A stretch of DNA of 64,000 nucleotides from Rhizobium sp. (GTDB taxonomy: Bacteria; Pseudomonadota; Alphaproteobacteria; Rhizobiales; Rhizobiaceae): contig JAQGJP010000056.1 in the NCBI GenBank assembly GCA_028290545.1, positions 103,711 to 167,710 of the forward strand, in the 5' to 3' direction. This document shows, piece by piece, positions 1 to 8,523 of the stretch. Below the pieces are notes generated by a model. It saw only the letters and a program-made list of their open reading frames with translations, made no database searches and had not been told where the DNA came from. The stretch's first letter is position 1, and the number at the start of each line of letters is the position of its first letter. Both the position numbers and the translations under genes were made by a program.

Positions 1-1
1 G

Positions 2-442
2 TTTGGCTTCCGGACCGTGCTGGTCGTCAACGGTGTCATCGCGTCCGGCTCGATTGTCGCCTGCGCGGCCATTTCGCCGGGCACATCCGTGCTTTTCATC
101 TATGCCCTGTTGTTTGTCGCCGGAATGTCGCGTTCGATGCAGTTCACGGCGCTCAACACCATCGGTTTCGCTGATATCACGCCCGCGCAACAGAGTTCCG
201 CCTCGACGCTGTCGAGCATGTTGCAGCAACTGGCGATGCTGCTCGGCATCGCCGTGGCCGCCGCCGCACTCAATGTCTCCCAGCTTGCGCGCCACGGCTC
301 GTCGCTGGCACTGGTAGATTTCCGCTGGGCGTTCATCGCAATCGGTGTTATCGGGATATTGTCCTCGCTCAGATTTCTCAAGTTGCCGGACGATGCGGGC
401 GCTGAAGTGTCTGGACATCGCCGGCCCAGATCAGACATATAA
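2..442 (+). CDS. MFS transporter, C-terminal part (gene starts before the window)
   Basis: The frame is open from the left edge and ends at 442, giving the last ~146 residues of a membrane transporter. The visible part has hydrophobic segments interrupted by a loop rich in Ser/Thr/Gln, with a SRSMQFTALNT stretch typical of DHA2/EmrB-like major facilitator efflux proteins, where a helix carries such a motif before the last two or three membrane spans. The short charged tail lies in the cytoplasm in this family. The substrate cannot be told from this fragment. The family call is fairly safe; drug efflux is inferred. Confidence 0.75.
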   Translation, partial: FGFRTVLVVNGVIASGSIVACAAISPGTSVLFIYALLFVAGMSRSMQFTALNTIGFADITPAQQSSASTLSSMLQQLAMLLGIAVAAAALNVSQLARHGSSLALVDFRWAFIAIGVIGILSSLRFLKLPDDAGAEVSGHRRPRSDI

Positions 443-501
443 CTGTGTGCGACAGGTAGCTCGCTCGAAAAACAGACCGATGTTTGTAAAATAAATGCTG
501 C

Positions 502-540
502 GATGCGTCAAAATGACCAAATCGTTAAAATAGACGCATC
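502..540. repeat. Inverted repeat in AT-rich intergenic DNA
   Basis: GATGCGTC (502-509) is matched by its exact reverse complement GACGCATC (533-540) across a 23-bp AT-rich spacer. It lies between the MFS gene and the XRE regulator, about 190 bp before the regulator start. It could be an operator or a weak hairpin; nothing else is visible in the 443-725 gap. Confidence 0.35.
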
Positions 541-725
541 CTATTGAAAAATATTGATAAAAACGCTTTTTTGTGCGGAACCGCAATAAAATTTATCGCT
601 CACTCTACCTATCCGTTCTTGTTCCATGGCTACACGACCCATAGAACTCCGCTCGTCCGTTGGACGGTCAATTGACAAGTGGAAGTCTGTCAATTTCGTC
701 AGATATGATAACGAAGGGACCCTAT

Positions 726-971
726 ATGACCATTTCACTCAAACGCCTGGACCAGTTCGAGCAGGATTCGATCGACGTTTCGCTCGTCGGCAGCAGGGTC
801 AGATCGATCCGCCAGACGGTCGGCTACAGTATCGACGATCTCGCCGAGACCTGTGGCCTGACCCATGCTGAAATCCTGGAAATCGAAGAAGGTCAGGATG
901 CTGATATGGGGCGCTTGAACCGCATTGCAGCGGCACTCCAGGTTTCAGTTTCGACACTGGCCGAGAGATAA
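726..971 (+). CDS. Small XRE-family helix-turn-helix protein
   Basis: This is an 81-residue protein that is almost entirely a Cro/CI-type helix-turn-helix: a start near VGSRVRSIRQTVGYSIDDLAE, the recognition-helix region GLTHAEILEIEEG, then RLNRIAAALQVSVSTL. The ATG at 726 was chosen because AAGGGA lies about 8 bases upstream; an in-frame ATG at 705 has no good ribosome site. With no sensor domain it may be a small repressor, possibly of its own gene or of the neighbouring MFS gene. The target is unknown. Confidence 0.7.
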   Translation: MTISLKRLDQFEQDSIDVSLVGSRVRSIRQTVGYSIDDLAETCGLTHAEILEIEEGQDADMGRLNRIAAALQVSVSTLAER

Positions 972-985
972 GGTTAATCTAAGGC

Positions 986-1017
986 GGCAGCTGGCCCCGG
1001 ATATGGGGCCGGCTGCC
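986..1017. terminator. Strong hairpin between convergent genes
   Basis: A 13-bp stem (986-998 with 1005-1017, one G-U pair) closes a 6-base loop between the XRE gene and the leftward ATPase gene. There is no T-run, so it may act as a two-way RNA end or block rather than a classic intrinsic terminator. Confidence 0.5.
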
Positions 1018-1036
1018 AGACGTATCTGCCATCGGC

Positions 1037-2113
1037 CTACGTGCCGATACGTCGATCCGTTTTCGTGTCGAACAGGTGTATCGCTTCTTCGTCGAAGGAC
1101 AGTGTCAAGCTCTGCCCCTCGCTGAAGCGAAAGCGAGGCGGCAGCGAGGCAAGTATCCTCTGTCCGCCAGCGGCTGCGGTTACGATCAATTCCGGTCCCG
1201 TCAGTTCCGCCACCTCGCATCGGGCAGTGATGGAGGGCCCCGACTCTCCATTCAGATGAAACGATTCCGGCCGAATGCCGAACATGACGTCCTGACCCTC
1301 GCTCACCCTTGCCGCCAGCCCCGGAGGCAAGCGCATAACCCCCTCGGCCCCCGGAAATGACAGCGATCCGTTCCGGATAGTCGCTTTCAGCAGGTTCATC
1401 GGCGGCGCACCGACGAAGGTGGCGACATAGAGCGTTGCCGGCTGATTGTAGATCTCCTCCGGCGTCCCCAGCTGTTCGATCCGCCCGTCGCGCATCACCG
1501 CAATCCGGGTCGCCAGCGTCATCGCCTCGATCTGGTCGTGGGTGACATAGACGACCGTGGTCTTGAGCATCTGGTGCAGGCGCTTGAGTTCGGTACGCAT
1601 TTCCATGCGCAGCTTGGCGTCGAGATTGGACAGCGGTTCGTCGAACAGAAACACCTGCGGCTTGCGCACCAGCGCCCGGCCGATCGCCACGCGCTGCCGC
1701 TGGCCACCGGAAAGCTGGCTCGGCTTGCGCTCGAGCAGGTTCTCGATCTGCAGCAGCTTCGCCGCCTCGCGCACCGCCTTGTCGCGGGTCGCCGGCGGCA
1801 CCTTGCGCATTTCCAGCCCGAAACCGATGTTCCGATGCACCGTCAGGTTCGGATAGAGCGCATAGGACTGAAACACCATGGCGATGTCGCGATCCTTGGG
1901 GTGGACGCCCAGCACCGAGCGGCCGGCGATCCTGACATCGCCACTGGTCGCATCCGCCAGGCCGGCGATGATGTTGAGCAAGGTGGACTTGCCGCATCCC
2001 GATGAGCCCAGCAACACCAGGAACTCGCCATCCTCGAGCGCGATGTCGATGCCTTTCAGCGTTTCCACAGGCCCGTATTGCTTGCGGATGGCCTGGATTT
2101 CGAGCGTGCTCAT
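1037..2113 (-). CDS. ABC transporter ATPase, UgpC/MalK family
   Basis: This 358-residue protein is the energising subunit of the sugar importer encoded at 4059-7095. Walker A GSSGCGKST is at residues 36-44, followed by a Q-loop (VFQSYALYP), signature LSGGQRQR, Walker B VFLFDEPLSNLD and the switch histidine in YVTHDQ. The C-terminal ~120 residues form the MOI/TOBE regulatory domain usual for MalK and UgpC. It is the last gene of the leftward operon and overlaps the PfkB gene by 4 bases (ATGA), so translation is probably coupled. The substrate is inferred from the operon only. Confidence 0.92.
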   Translation of the reverse strand: MSTLEIQAIRKQYGPVETLKGIDIALEDGEFLVLLGSSGCGKSTLLNIIAGLADATSGDVRIAGRSVLGVHPKDRDIAMVFQSYALYPNLTVHRNIGFGLEMRKVPPATRDKAVREAAKLLQIENLLERKPSQLSGGQRQRVAIGRALVRKPQVFLFDEPLSNLDAKLRMEMRTELKRLHQMLKTTVVYVTHDQIEAMTLATRIAVMRDGRIEQLGTPEEIYNQPATLYVATFVGAPPMNLLKATIRNGSLSFPGAEGVMRLPPGLAARVSEGQDVMFGIRPESFHLNGESGPSITARCEVAELTGPELIVTAAAGGQRILASLPPRFRFSEGQSLTLSFDEEAIHLFDTKTDRRIGT

Positions 2114-3039
2114 CGAGACGCCTCCTCGGAGAAGACTGGTCCGCCATAGCTGCGGGGAAGGGTGGAAATAGCGCGCGAAGCGATGGTGGTCGCGGCCTTC
2201 AGGCAGGCCTCAAGTGGCTCGTTCGCCGCCAGCGCGGCAAGGAATGCGGCGTTGAAGACATCGCCGGCGCCGATCGTGTCGACCACTGTGACTACCGGCG
2301 CATCGACCGCAACCAGCAGGCCATCGGCGCCGATGGCGATCGCTCCTTCAGGGCCGCGCTTGACGACGACGATCGCGCCATCCGGCATATGCGAGCGGAT
2401 TTCGCGCGCCGCCCCGATCGGGTCCGCCATCCCCGCAAGCGTCGTGGTCTCGATCTCGTTCAACAGCGAGATTCCGCAACGGGAGAGCCAGGAGCGGGTT
2501 GCCGCGCAGTTCGCCTCGGTCCAGCCATCGAGAGGCCAGCCGGTGTCGAGCGCCACGGTGATCCCGTGCTGGTCCGCCCAGTCAAACAGCGCCGGATATT
2601 CATTGGTGAGATCATCGGTCAGGAAGCCGGCGCACACCAAAGCGTAGCCGCCCGCAAGTGTGGTGCCGTCGATCACCGAAAATACATCCGCGAGACTGAA
2701 GCGCGGCAGGTGGCCACGCGTGGTGAAGAAGGTCCGCTCTCCGTCCGGATGGGTGATCCCGACCGATAGCGTCGTTTTTTCCCGGCTGACCGGCCATCTC
2801 GCCCCATGTGCGCCGAATGTCTCGCTCAACCAACGGCCGAACTGGTCATTGCCGACGCTTGCGGCGATCGCGTAATCGACGCCCAGCGCGTTCCAGACCA
2901 GCGCGCTGTTGCCCGCCTGGCCGCCGACGCGCAACTCGTCATGATCGACGATCACTTCCGTGCCGGCCTTCGGCCAGGGCTCGGCCGGTCCAAGAATGAG
3001 ATCGACATTGACATTGCCGATGACTGCCAGCGGTCTCAT
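2110..3039 (-). CDS. PfkB-family carbohydrate kinase (possible fructosamine or sugar kinase)
   Basis: This 309-residue protein has the N-terminal sugar-binding segment GNVNVDLILG, the mid-region GGQAGNSALVWNALG, and the C-terminal PfkB signature DTIGAGDVFNAAF, whose Asp is the catalytic base in the family. It should phosphorylate the imported sugar or sugar derivative in the cytoplasm. It sits between a SIS-domain gene and the ATPase gene in a tight operon (abutting on one side, 4-base overlap on the other). Because SIS plus PfkB plus ABC transporter recalls frlB/frlD of Bacillus, a fructosamine 6-kinase role is plausible; ribokinase-like or fructokinase activity remains possible. Confidence 0.85.
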   Translation of the reverse strand: MRPLAVIGNVNVDLILGPAEPWPKAGTEVIVDHDELRVGGQAGNSALVWNALGVDYAIAASVGNDQFGRWLSETFGAHGARWPVSREKTTLSVGITHPDGERTFFTTRGHLPRFSLADVFSVIDGTTLAGGYALVCAGFLTDDLTNEYPALFDWADQHGITVALDTGWPLDGWTEANCAATRSWLSRCGISLLNEIETTTLAGMADPIGAAREIRSHMPDGAIVVVKRGPEGAIAIGADGLLVAVDAPVVTVVDTIGAGDVFNAAFLAALAANEPLEACLKAATTIASRAISTLPRSYGGPVFSEEASR

Positions 3040-4056
3040 TCATTCGCTCCGGGTGATCTTGGTCGAGCGGACCGGCGTTCCGGCGTTGTCGACGACGGCA
3101 TCGGCAAAAGCGGTCATCAGCCGCTGTGCCACCGGCAGCATGGCGAAGATCGCCGCAAGGCCGGTCGCAGGCTTGAACAGGATGGTATGCGCGCCCGTGA
3201 CCGGCGCCTTGCCGGAAGCGTCGAATACGATGACCGGCGCGCCGGTTTCAACCGCCGAAATCGCCATCGCCGTCACCAGGTCGGCAGTCTCATGGGTATC
3301 GCGAAACAGCACGACGGCGATCTGCGGCCCCAGCATTTCCATCGGCCCGTGGCGAAGCTGCCCGCCTTCGAGCGAAAAGCAGGGAAGCCGCGAAAGTTCG
3401 GTCAGGCCCAGCGCCAGAGCCTCGGCGATCCCCTGAAGGCGCCGGCCGGATGTGACGACGGTCGCGACATTGTCCAGCGCGGCGAGCGCGGGTTCGATAT
3501 CGGGCTCTTCAGGCGCATGCAGCGCGGCAAGTGCCTCGGCCGGATCTTCGCCGAGCGCGGCAAAAATCGCCAGGTGCAGCGCGAAGGTCACCGTCAGGCT
3601 GCGTGTCGCGGCAAAGGCCAATTCCGTGCCGCCGGCTCCAATCAGCGATGGCGCCGTTCTTGCCAGAAACGATCCGGCCTCCAGAGTCAGGCCGAAGGTG
3701 TCGGCAGTGCCGCCGATCTCGCTGAACCACCGGACGACTTCCGCGCTTTCGCCGGACTGCGAGGCAACCAAGATTGTCCGCCCCTCCAGCGCAAGCGGCT
3801 GGCCCAATTGCTCCGACAGCGGCAGGGCGATCGCATCGATGCCAAGCGAGCGGTACAACGGTTCGACGGCGCGGTTGACCGCATGCGATCCGCCCATGCC
3901 GAGCAGCAGCAACCGGCCGGTCTTCTTCAACGAGGCCGCAGCCTTGGCAGCCATTTCGGTCGCGCTTTTGTACGAGGCGACGGCATCCGCGTGCTGGCGG
4001 GCCATTTCGCGATCGATGGCGAGCAGTCCCGCCGGGCGATTGTCGTTTGAACTCAT
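3040..4056 (-). CDS. Tandem SIS-domain protein (FrlB/AgaS/GlmS-like isomerase or deglycase)
   Basis: This 338-residue cytoplasmic protein has two sugar-isomerase (SIS) domains. The first contains LLLLGMGGSHAVN and the phosphosugar-binding run VASQSGESAEVV; the second contains GGQLRHGPMEML near residue 235, matching the E-x-HGP element of GlmS and fructosamine-6-phosphate deglycases. There is no glutaminase domain, so it is not a full GlmS. It probably isomerises or deglycates an amino-sugar phosphate made by the adjacent PfkB kinase. The next gene starts one base away. The exact substrate is inferred. Confidence 0.82.
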   Translation of the reverse strand: MSSNDNRPAGLLAIDREMARQHADAVASYKSATEMAAKAAASLKKTGRLLLLGMGGSHAVNRAVEPLYRSLGIDAIALPLSEQLGQPLALEGRTILVASQSGESAEVVRWFSEIGGTADTFGLTLEAGSFLARTAPSLIGAGGTELAFAATRSLTVTFALHLAIFAALGEDPAEALAALHAPEEPDIEPALAALDNVATVVTSGRRLQGIAEALALGLTELSRLPCFSLEGGQLRHGPMEMLGPQIAVVLFRDTHETADLVTAMAISAVETGAPVIVFDASGKAPVTGAHTILFKPATGLAAIFAMLPVAQRLMTAFADAVVDNAGTPVRSTKITRSE

Positions 4057-4058
4057 GC

Positions 4059-4904
4059 TTATCCCTTGACGCCGCCGCTGGTCAGCCCCGAAATCAGGGC
4101 GCGTTGTGTGAAAAGACCGATCAACACCGGTGGCAGGGCGGCAAGCACACCGGCGGTGGCGATCAGTCCGTAATCGGAAACGCGGCCGCCCGCCAGATCG
4201 GCGATGGCAACCGTAAGCGTCTTGGCGCGCTGATCGGACGTGAACAGCAGCGCATAGAAGAATTCATCCCAGGCCAGCAGGAAGGCGAACAGTGCCGAGG
4301 TCGCCACGACAGGCATGGCGAGCGGCAGGGTGATGATCCTGAGTGTCTGGAACAGGTTTGCGCCATCGATCATCGCCGCGGATTCGATTTCGCGAGGGAT
4401 GGAGTCGAAGCCCGATTTCATCAGCCAGGTCGTGAACGGCGCGAGGATGGTCAGGTAGACCAACGCCAGCCCGAAGACATTGTTGAGCATGCCGAGATGG
4501 GCGAGCCCCATGTAGAGAGGAACGGCCAGCGCCACCGGCGGCAGCATGTATGTGGCGATCACCATCGACAGCGACCAGCCGACCGACGGCGTGCGCGACA
4601 CGGCCCAGCCGGCGGGGATGGCAAGCGCGATCGCCGCGATCGTCGCCATGCCGGCAACCAGGATGCTGTTTTGCAGCGAGGACACGAAGGCGGCGCCGGC
4701 GCTGTTCTCGACCGTCGACAGAAGCTCCCGATAGCGCGAGAAATCGACGGTCTGGGGCCACCAGCGCAGCGGTTTTGCGGCGAGATCGGCGGCCGGCGAT
4801 ATGCTCATGATGAACAGCCAGAGGATCGGCGCAAGGATCACTGCCGCAAGCAGCAGCGCGCATGCATAAATGAAGGCGGTGAAAACAGGGTTCCTGCGTT
4901 CCAT
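4059..4904 (-). CDS. ABC sugar transporter permease, MalG type
   Basis: This 281-residue inner-membrane protein has about six transmembrane helices. The EAA loop contacting the ATPase is visible as EIESAAMIDGANLFQTLRIITLPL. The frame stays open far upstream, but the start MERRNPVFTAF at 4904 is supported because it shares one base with the stop of the preceding permease (TGATG), and N-terminal hydrophobicity begins there. It pairs with the 4904-5788 permease. The C-terminal GLTSGGVKG is typical of this subfamily. Confidence 0.9.
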   Translation of the reverse strand: MERRNPVFTAFIYACALLLAAVILAPILWLFIMSISPAADLAAKPLRWWPQTVDFSRYRELLSTVENSAGAAFVSSLQNSILVAGMATIAAIALAIPAGWAVSRTPSVGWSLSMVIATYMLPPVALAVPLYMGLAHLGMLNNVFGLALVYLTILAPFTTWLMKSGFDSIPREIESAAMIDGANLFQTLRIITLPLAMPVVATSALFAFLLAWDEFFYALLFTSDQRAKTLTVAIADLAGGRVSDYGLIATAGVLAALPPVLIGLFTQRALISGLTSGGVKG

Positions 4905-5788
4905 CAGGCGGCGCTCCCGGCTGTCTTGCGGACGAGTGCTGCATATCCGAGCGCCAGCAGTGTCACCAGAAGCGTGACGATCAGGGCCAGCGACGCGCCG
5001 GACCCGGCCCGCTGGAAGGAAAATGCTTCCTGGTAGACGAGAATTGACAAGCTTCGCGTGCTGTTGGCCGGCCCGCCACGGGTCATTATCCAGATGATGT
5101 CGAACACCTTGAAGGCCTCGATCGTCCGCAGCACCAATGCCACCATCAGCGGCCCCGCGAGATAGGGCAGGATCACGAACCGGAACCGGTTGAAGGCGCC
5201 CGCACCATCGACCAGCGATGCCGCGGTGATGTCGCGGGGCACCGCCTGCAGCGCGGCAAGGGCGATCAGAGCCACAAGCGGAAAGTTCTTCCAGCAGTCG
5301 GCGACGATCAGCGCCGTCATCGCCGTGCCCGGTTCGCCGAGCCAGGAACGATAATCGCCGAGAATGCCGATCTGCGTCAGCGCGGCGTTCAACGCGCCGT
5401 ATTCGGGATTGTAGATCAGCCGCCAGAGCGTCGCGTTGACCACGGTCGGCAGCGCCCAGGGCAGGATCAGCAGCGCGCGGAGCACGAAACGGCCCCGGAA
5501 TTCCTGATTGAGCAGCAGCGCTGCGAGCACGCCGATCACCATTTCGGCGGTGACGGAGATCACCGCGAACCAGGTCGTGGTGATCAGCGTCCGCTGGAAA
5601 TTTGCGCCGGCAAGCATCTTCACGTAATTGGCGGCGCCCACATAGTTGCCCTCGGTGCCGACAAGCCGGGCATCGGTGAAGGAGAGCCGGATAGTGTCGT
5701 AGAGCGGCCATCCGATGACGGCGATCATGACCACGAGGAGCGGCAGCATCAGGAGCCACGCGCGGGTTGTCATCCAGGTGCCGGACAT
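4904..5788 (-). CDS. ABC sugar transporter permease, MalF/UgpA type
   Basis: This 294-residue permease begins with a cytoplasmic tail and a hydrophobic helix (LLMLPLLVVMIAVIGWPLYDTI). It carries the EAA loop DITAASLVDGAGAFNRFRFVILP before the last helices. It forms the heterodimeric membrane channel with the downstream permease. A palindromic hairpin at 5825-5846 separates it from the binding-protein gene, unlike the overlapped junctions further down the operon, which fits lower expression of membrane parts than of the binding protein. Confidence 0.9.
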   Translation of the reverse strand: MSGTWMTTRAWLLMLPLLVVMIAVIGWPLYDTIRLSFTDARLVGTEGNYVGAANYVKMLAGANFQRTLITTTWFAVISVTAEMVIGVLAALLLNQEFRGRFVLRALLILPWALPTVVNATLWRLIYNPEYGALNAALTQIGILGDYRSWLGEPGTAMTALIVADCWKNFPLVALIALAALQAVPRDITAASLVDGAGAFNRFRFVILPYLAGPLMVALVLRTIEAFKVFDIIWIMTRGGPANSTRSLSILVYQEAFSFQRAGSGASLALIVTLLVTLLALGYAALVRKTAGSAA

Positions 5789-5824
5789 AGGGCGGTTCTT
5801 CTTGCTAGATCAGAGGATAGGAGG

Positions 5825-5846
5825 CCGGGCGGCATATGCCGCCCGG
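5825..5846. repeat. Perfect 22-bp palindrome after the binding-protein gene
   Basis: A fully self-complementary GC-rich run centred on CATATG lies 13 bases past the stop of the binding-protein gene and about 36 bases before the permease start. It is probably an mRNA 3'-end stabiliser or partial terminator that raises binding-protein yield relative to the permeases. Confidence 0.6.
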
Positions 5847-5859
5847 GTGTCGTTCACGC

Positions 5860-7095
5860 TTAGAGGCCGCTGTTGTCGGCAGCCGATTTGAGCGCGTCTT
5901 CCGGAGTAGTCGATCCCAGCAGCGATTCCTGGATCGCTTGCTGCAGGGCGGTCGACAACTCCTGGTATTTAGGCGTTGTCGGGCGCGCATACATGGCGGC
6001 CAGGCTCTGCTTGGCCGCGCCGACCAGTTCTTCCTGACCCTTGGTGACAGCCGGGTCGTCGTAGGACGAAGTCCAGATCGGCAGGCTGAGCTTGGCGTAA
6101 GCATTCTGCGTCGCCTGCGACGTCATGAAAGTGATGTATTTCCAGGCCTCGTCAGGATGCTGGCTGGCCGTTGTCACGCCCAGGCCCATCGAGCCGTTGA
6201 CGGCGGACACCGTGCTCTTGCCCTCGACTCCCGGTGCCGGCACGACGCCGATCTTGCCGGCAACCTTGCTGTCCTTGGGGTTGTTGGCCATATTGTACAT
6301 ATAGGTCCAGTTCAGCGCGAAAGCGGCATCGCCATTCTGGAACACCTTGCGGACGTCTTCTTCCAGGAACTCCTTGGAGTTCGGATTGGTGAGGCCGGAT
6401 TTGTAGCTGTCGACCATATATTTCAATGCTTCGAGACCGCCGCCATTCTGGAAATCGGGCTTTCCGTCTTTCAGGAAGTCACCGCCAAAAGCGCTGACCA
6501 GCGTGGTGTAATCGCAGATCGCCGCTTCGGCCTGCGACCAGCTCCAGGCGATCGGCGTCTTCAGCAAGCCCTTGTCCTGGATGATCTTGGCCTGTGCGTT
6601 CAGTTCGGCCCAGGTCTTCGGCGGCGCCTTGATGCCGGCCTTTTCGAGGATTTCCTTGTTGTAGAACAGATATTTGGTGTCGAGGATCCACGGCATGCCA
6701 TAGGATTTGCCGTCATACTGCACCGTGGTCCAGGCGCCGGGCAGAACACCCTTCTTCATGTCGTCGGTAATCCTGCCGGATACATCGACCAGCACGTTAT
6801 TGCTGGCATATTCCGCCGGCCAGATCACGTCGAACAGCACGACGTCATAGCCGCCGGAACCCTGTGCCAGGACTGTCTTGTCGTGCAGGCCTTCATAAGG
6901 AACGAATTCGAGGTTGACCGTGATGTCCGGGTTGGCCTTGGTGAAGGCCTCGGTCATGGCGCGGACGTCCGCTTCGCTATAGGCGGCCTGCGCCATGAAC
7001 AGCGCATTGATCTTGGTTTCCGCCGATGCATGCGTCGAAAAAGCGATGCTGAGCAGCGCCGCGCCGAGAAGAAGTTTGTTTACGGATTTCAACAT
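5860..7095 (-). CDS. Extracellular solute-binding protein, family 1
   Basis: This 411-residue periplasmic receptor has a Sec signal peptide (MLKSVNKLLLGAALLSIAFS) with likely cleavage after ASA. The mature part has the Venus-flytrap features of family 1 sugar-binding proteins (ADVRAMTEAFTKANPDITVNLE, then PWILDTKYLFYNKEIL). The start at 7095 was chosen because TGGAGG lies 5 bases upstream and the signal peptide begins there; a longer frame to 7182 adds non-signal sequence. It is the first gene of the operon and faces the ROK regulator. The ligand is unknown, possibly an amino-sugar or Amadori compound. Confidence 0.9.
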   Translation of the reverse strand: MLKSVNKLLLGAALLSIAFSTHASAETKINALFMAQAAYSEADVRAMTEAFTKANPDITVNLEFVPYEGLHDKTVLAQGSGGYDVVLFDVIWPAEYASNNVLVDVSGRITDDMKKGVLPGAWTTVQYDGKSYGMPWILDTKYLFYNKEILEKAGIKAPPKTWAELNAQAKIIQDKGLLKTPIAWSWSQAEAAICDYTTLVSAFGGDFLKDGKPDFQNGGGLEALKYMVDSYKSGLTNPNSKEFLEEDVRKVFQNGDAAFALNWTYMYNMANNPKDSKVAGKIGVVPAPGVEGKSTVSAVNGSMGLGVTTASQHPDEAWKYITFMTSQATQNAYAKLSLPIWTSSYDDPAVTKGQEELVGAAKQSLAAMYARPTTPKYQELSTALQQAIQESLLGSTTPEDALKSAADNSGL

Positions 7096-7246
7096 TGAAG
7101 CCTCCAGTTTTCGATATTTGATCATTTCCGGTGGCGCCTCGCTGTCGCCCCCGCCGTCGAACAGGCATGCGGAAATCCGCAAGCCAGATCTGTATTGATG
7201 CCGCTTTCCGACCCGTCTGGTTCCCAGGAACTCTTCGGTTCCTTAT

Positions 7247-7267
7247 TAAGTCAAATGTCTTGACTTA
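7247..7267. promoter_or_regulatory. Palindromic operator candidate for the ROK regulator
   Basis: TAAGTCAA (7247-7254) and TTGACTTA (7260-7267) form a perfect 8-bp inverted repeat with a 5-bp spacer. It lies between the divergent binding-protein and ROK genes, 43 bp before the ROK start. AT-rich palindromes of this size are normal for ROK/NagC repressors. A further TCAAG at 7293-7297 may be a half site. Confidence 0.6.
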
Positions 7268-7309
7268 TTTCTTGTTCAATATTCTATTCGAGTCAAGAGG
7301 CATTTGCGC

Positions 7310-8509
7310 ATGAACGATATCAAACCGATCCGGGCCACCAGTGGTACCAATCACGAGGGAACCAGTGCCCATAACCGGCGGGTGATCATCGATGCCTTGC
7401 GGATGAACGGTGCCCTGTCACGCGCTGATCTCGCTCGGGCGACCCGGCTGACCAAGCAGACGGTCTCCAACATCATGGAGGAATTGGAAGGCGATGGCCT
7501 TGTCGCCTCGCAGGAATCGGTGCGCAAGGGCAGGGGACAGCCCTCGACGCCCTATCGGCTGGTGCCGGAAGGCGCTTTTGCGATCGGCCTGCAGATCGAC
7601 CGTCACGTAACGCGGGCCATCGCTGTCGATCTGGTCGGCAATATCCTCGCACGTGCGGAGGCGAACCTGCCCGTCAACGGACCATCCAAGGGAGCGAAGG
7701 TCATTCTCGATCTCGTCGAGGAGGTTCGCGGGCAACTGGCTGGCATCGCGTCGCAGTCGGAAAAGCGCCTGGTCGGTCTCGGTGCCGCCATGCCGGGTCC
7801 GTTCGGCATCGAGGGTGGTGGCGATGATCCCTGGATGATGGCGGCGTGGCAGAAATTTCCGCTGCTCGAAACGCTTGCCGCCGGTACGGGCCTCAATGTC
7901 GGACTGCAGAACGACGCCACCGCCTGTGCCACCGCCGAGCGGATGGTGGGCGCCGCCCACGGTCTCGACCATGCCGTCTGTCTGTATCTCGGATACGGCA
8001 TCGGCGCGGGGCTGATCCTTGGCGGTGAGCTCTATAGCGGCGCACATGGCAATGCCGGCGAGATCGGCATGGCGCTGCTCTCGGCGGGTGGGAAAACCAC
8101 ACCGCTCGAACACAAGGCGGCGCTCGCCTCGCTTTATGAGTATCTCGATATCGATCCCGCGGGCGCCGGCGTCTATCAGATGATCGCCAACCTGGCCGAA
8201 GCCGATGATCCCCGCGTGCTTGCCTGGATCGGGGAGGCAGCACAGGACCTGCGCTGGAGCGTGCACCTGATCGAGAACCTTTTCGATCCGCAGACGATTA
8301 TCCTCTGTGGCGGCTCGCCGGCGCCGCTCGCCAGCCGTCTGATCGCGGCGATGCAGCCGCTCCTGCCCTCGAACGCGGAGCGTCGCGACCGCACGCTGCC
8401 GCGCCTGCAGCTCGGCATGACTGATCCATGGTCGGTGGCGCTGGGCGCCGCGGCCGAGCCGATCAGCCGCGCTTTCGATCCGCGCTTTTCCGCGATTTTG
8501 AAAGGCTGA
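7310..8509 (+). CDS. ROK-family transcriptional regulator
   Basis: This 399-residue protein has an N-terminal winged helix (NRRVIIDALRMNGALSRADLARATRLTKQTVSNIMEELE, about residues 20-60) followed by a ROK domain with GLGAAMPGPF, an EIGMALL segment and the C-terminal IILCGGSPAPLA. ROK repressors bind sugars or phosphosugars to release DNA. The ATG at 7310 has AGAGG 9 bases upstream; a TTG at 7304 is less likely. The usual zinc-binding cysteine cluster of ROK proteins is not evident. It probably controls the divergent transport operon and itself through the 7247-7267 palindrome. Confidence 0.88.
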   Translation: MNDIKPIRATSGTNHEGTSAHNRRVIIDALRMNGALSRADLARATRLTKQTVSNIMEELEGDGLVASQESVRKGRGQPSTPYRLVPEGAFAIGLQIDRHVTRAIAVDLVGNILARAEANLPVNGPSKGAKVILDLVEEVRGQLAGIASQSEKRLVGLGAAMPGPFGIEGGGDDPWMMAAWQKFPLLETLAAGTGLNVGLQNDATACATAERMVGAAHGLDHAVCLYLGYGIGAGLILGGELYSGAHGNAGEIGMALLSAGGKTTPLEHKAALASLYEYLDIDPAGAGVYQMIANLAEADDPRVLAWIGEAAQDLRWSVHLIENLFDPQTIILCGGSPAPLASRLIAAMQPLLPSNAERRDRTLPRLQLGMTDPWSVALGAAAEPISRAFDPRFSAILKG

Positions 8510-8523
8510 CCCGGGAGACTGCT

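Noticed and set aside
4059-5759. A single long permease frame reading through from 5759
   Set aside because: The first half is out of frame with the true MalF-type permease and has no membrane pattern; the real gene starts at 4904.
7259-7305. TTG start at 7304 for the ROK regulator
   Set aside because: The ATG at 7310 has the better-spaced ribosome site AGAGG and adds no unsupported residues.
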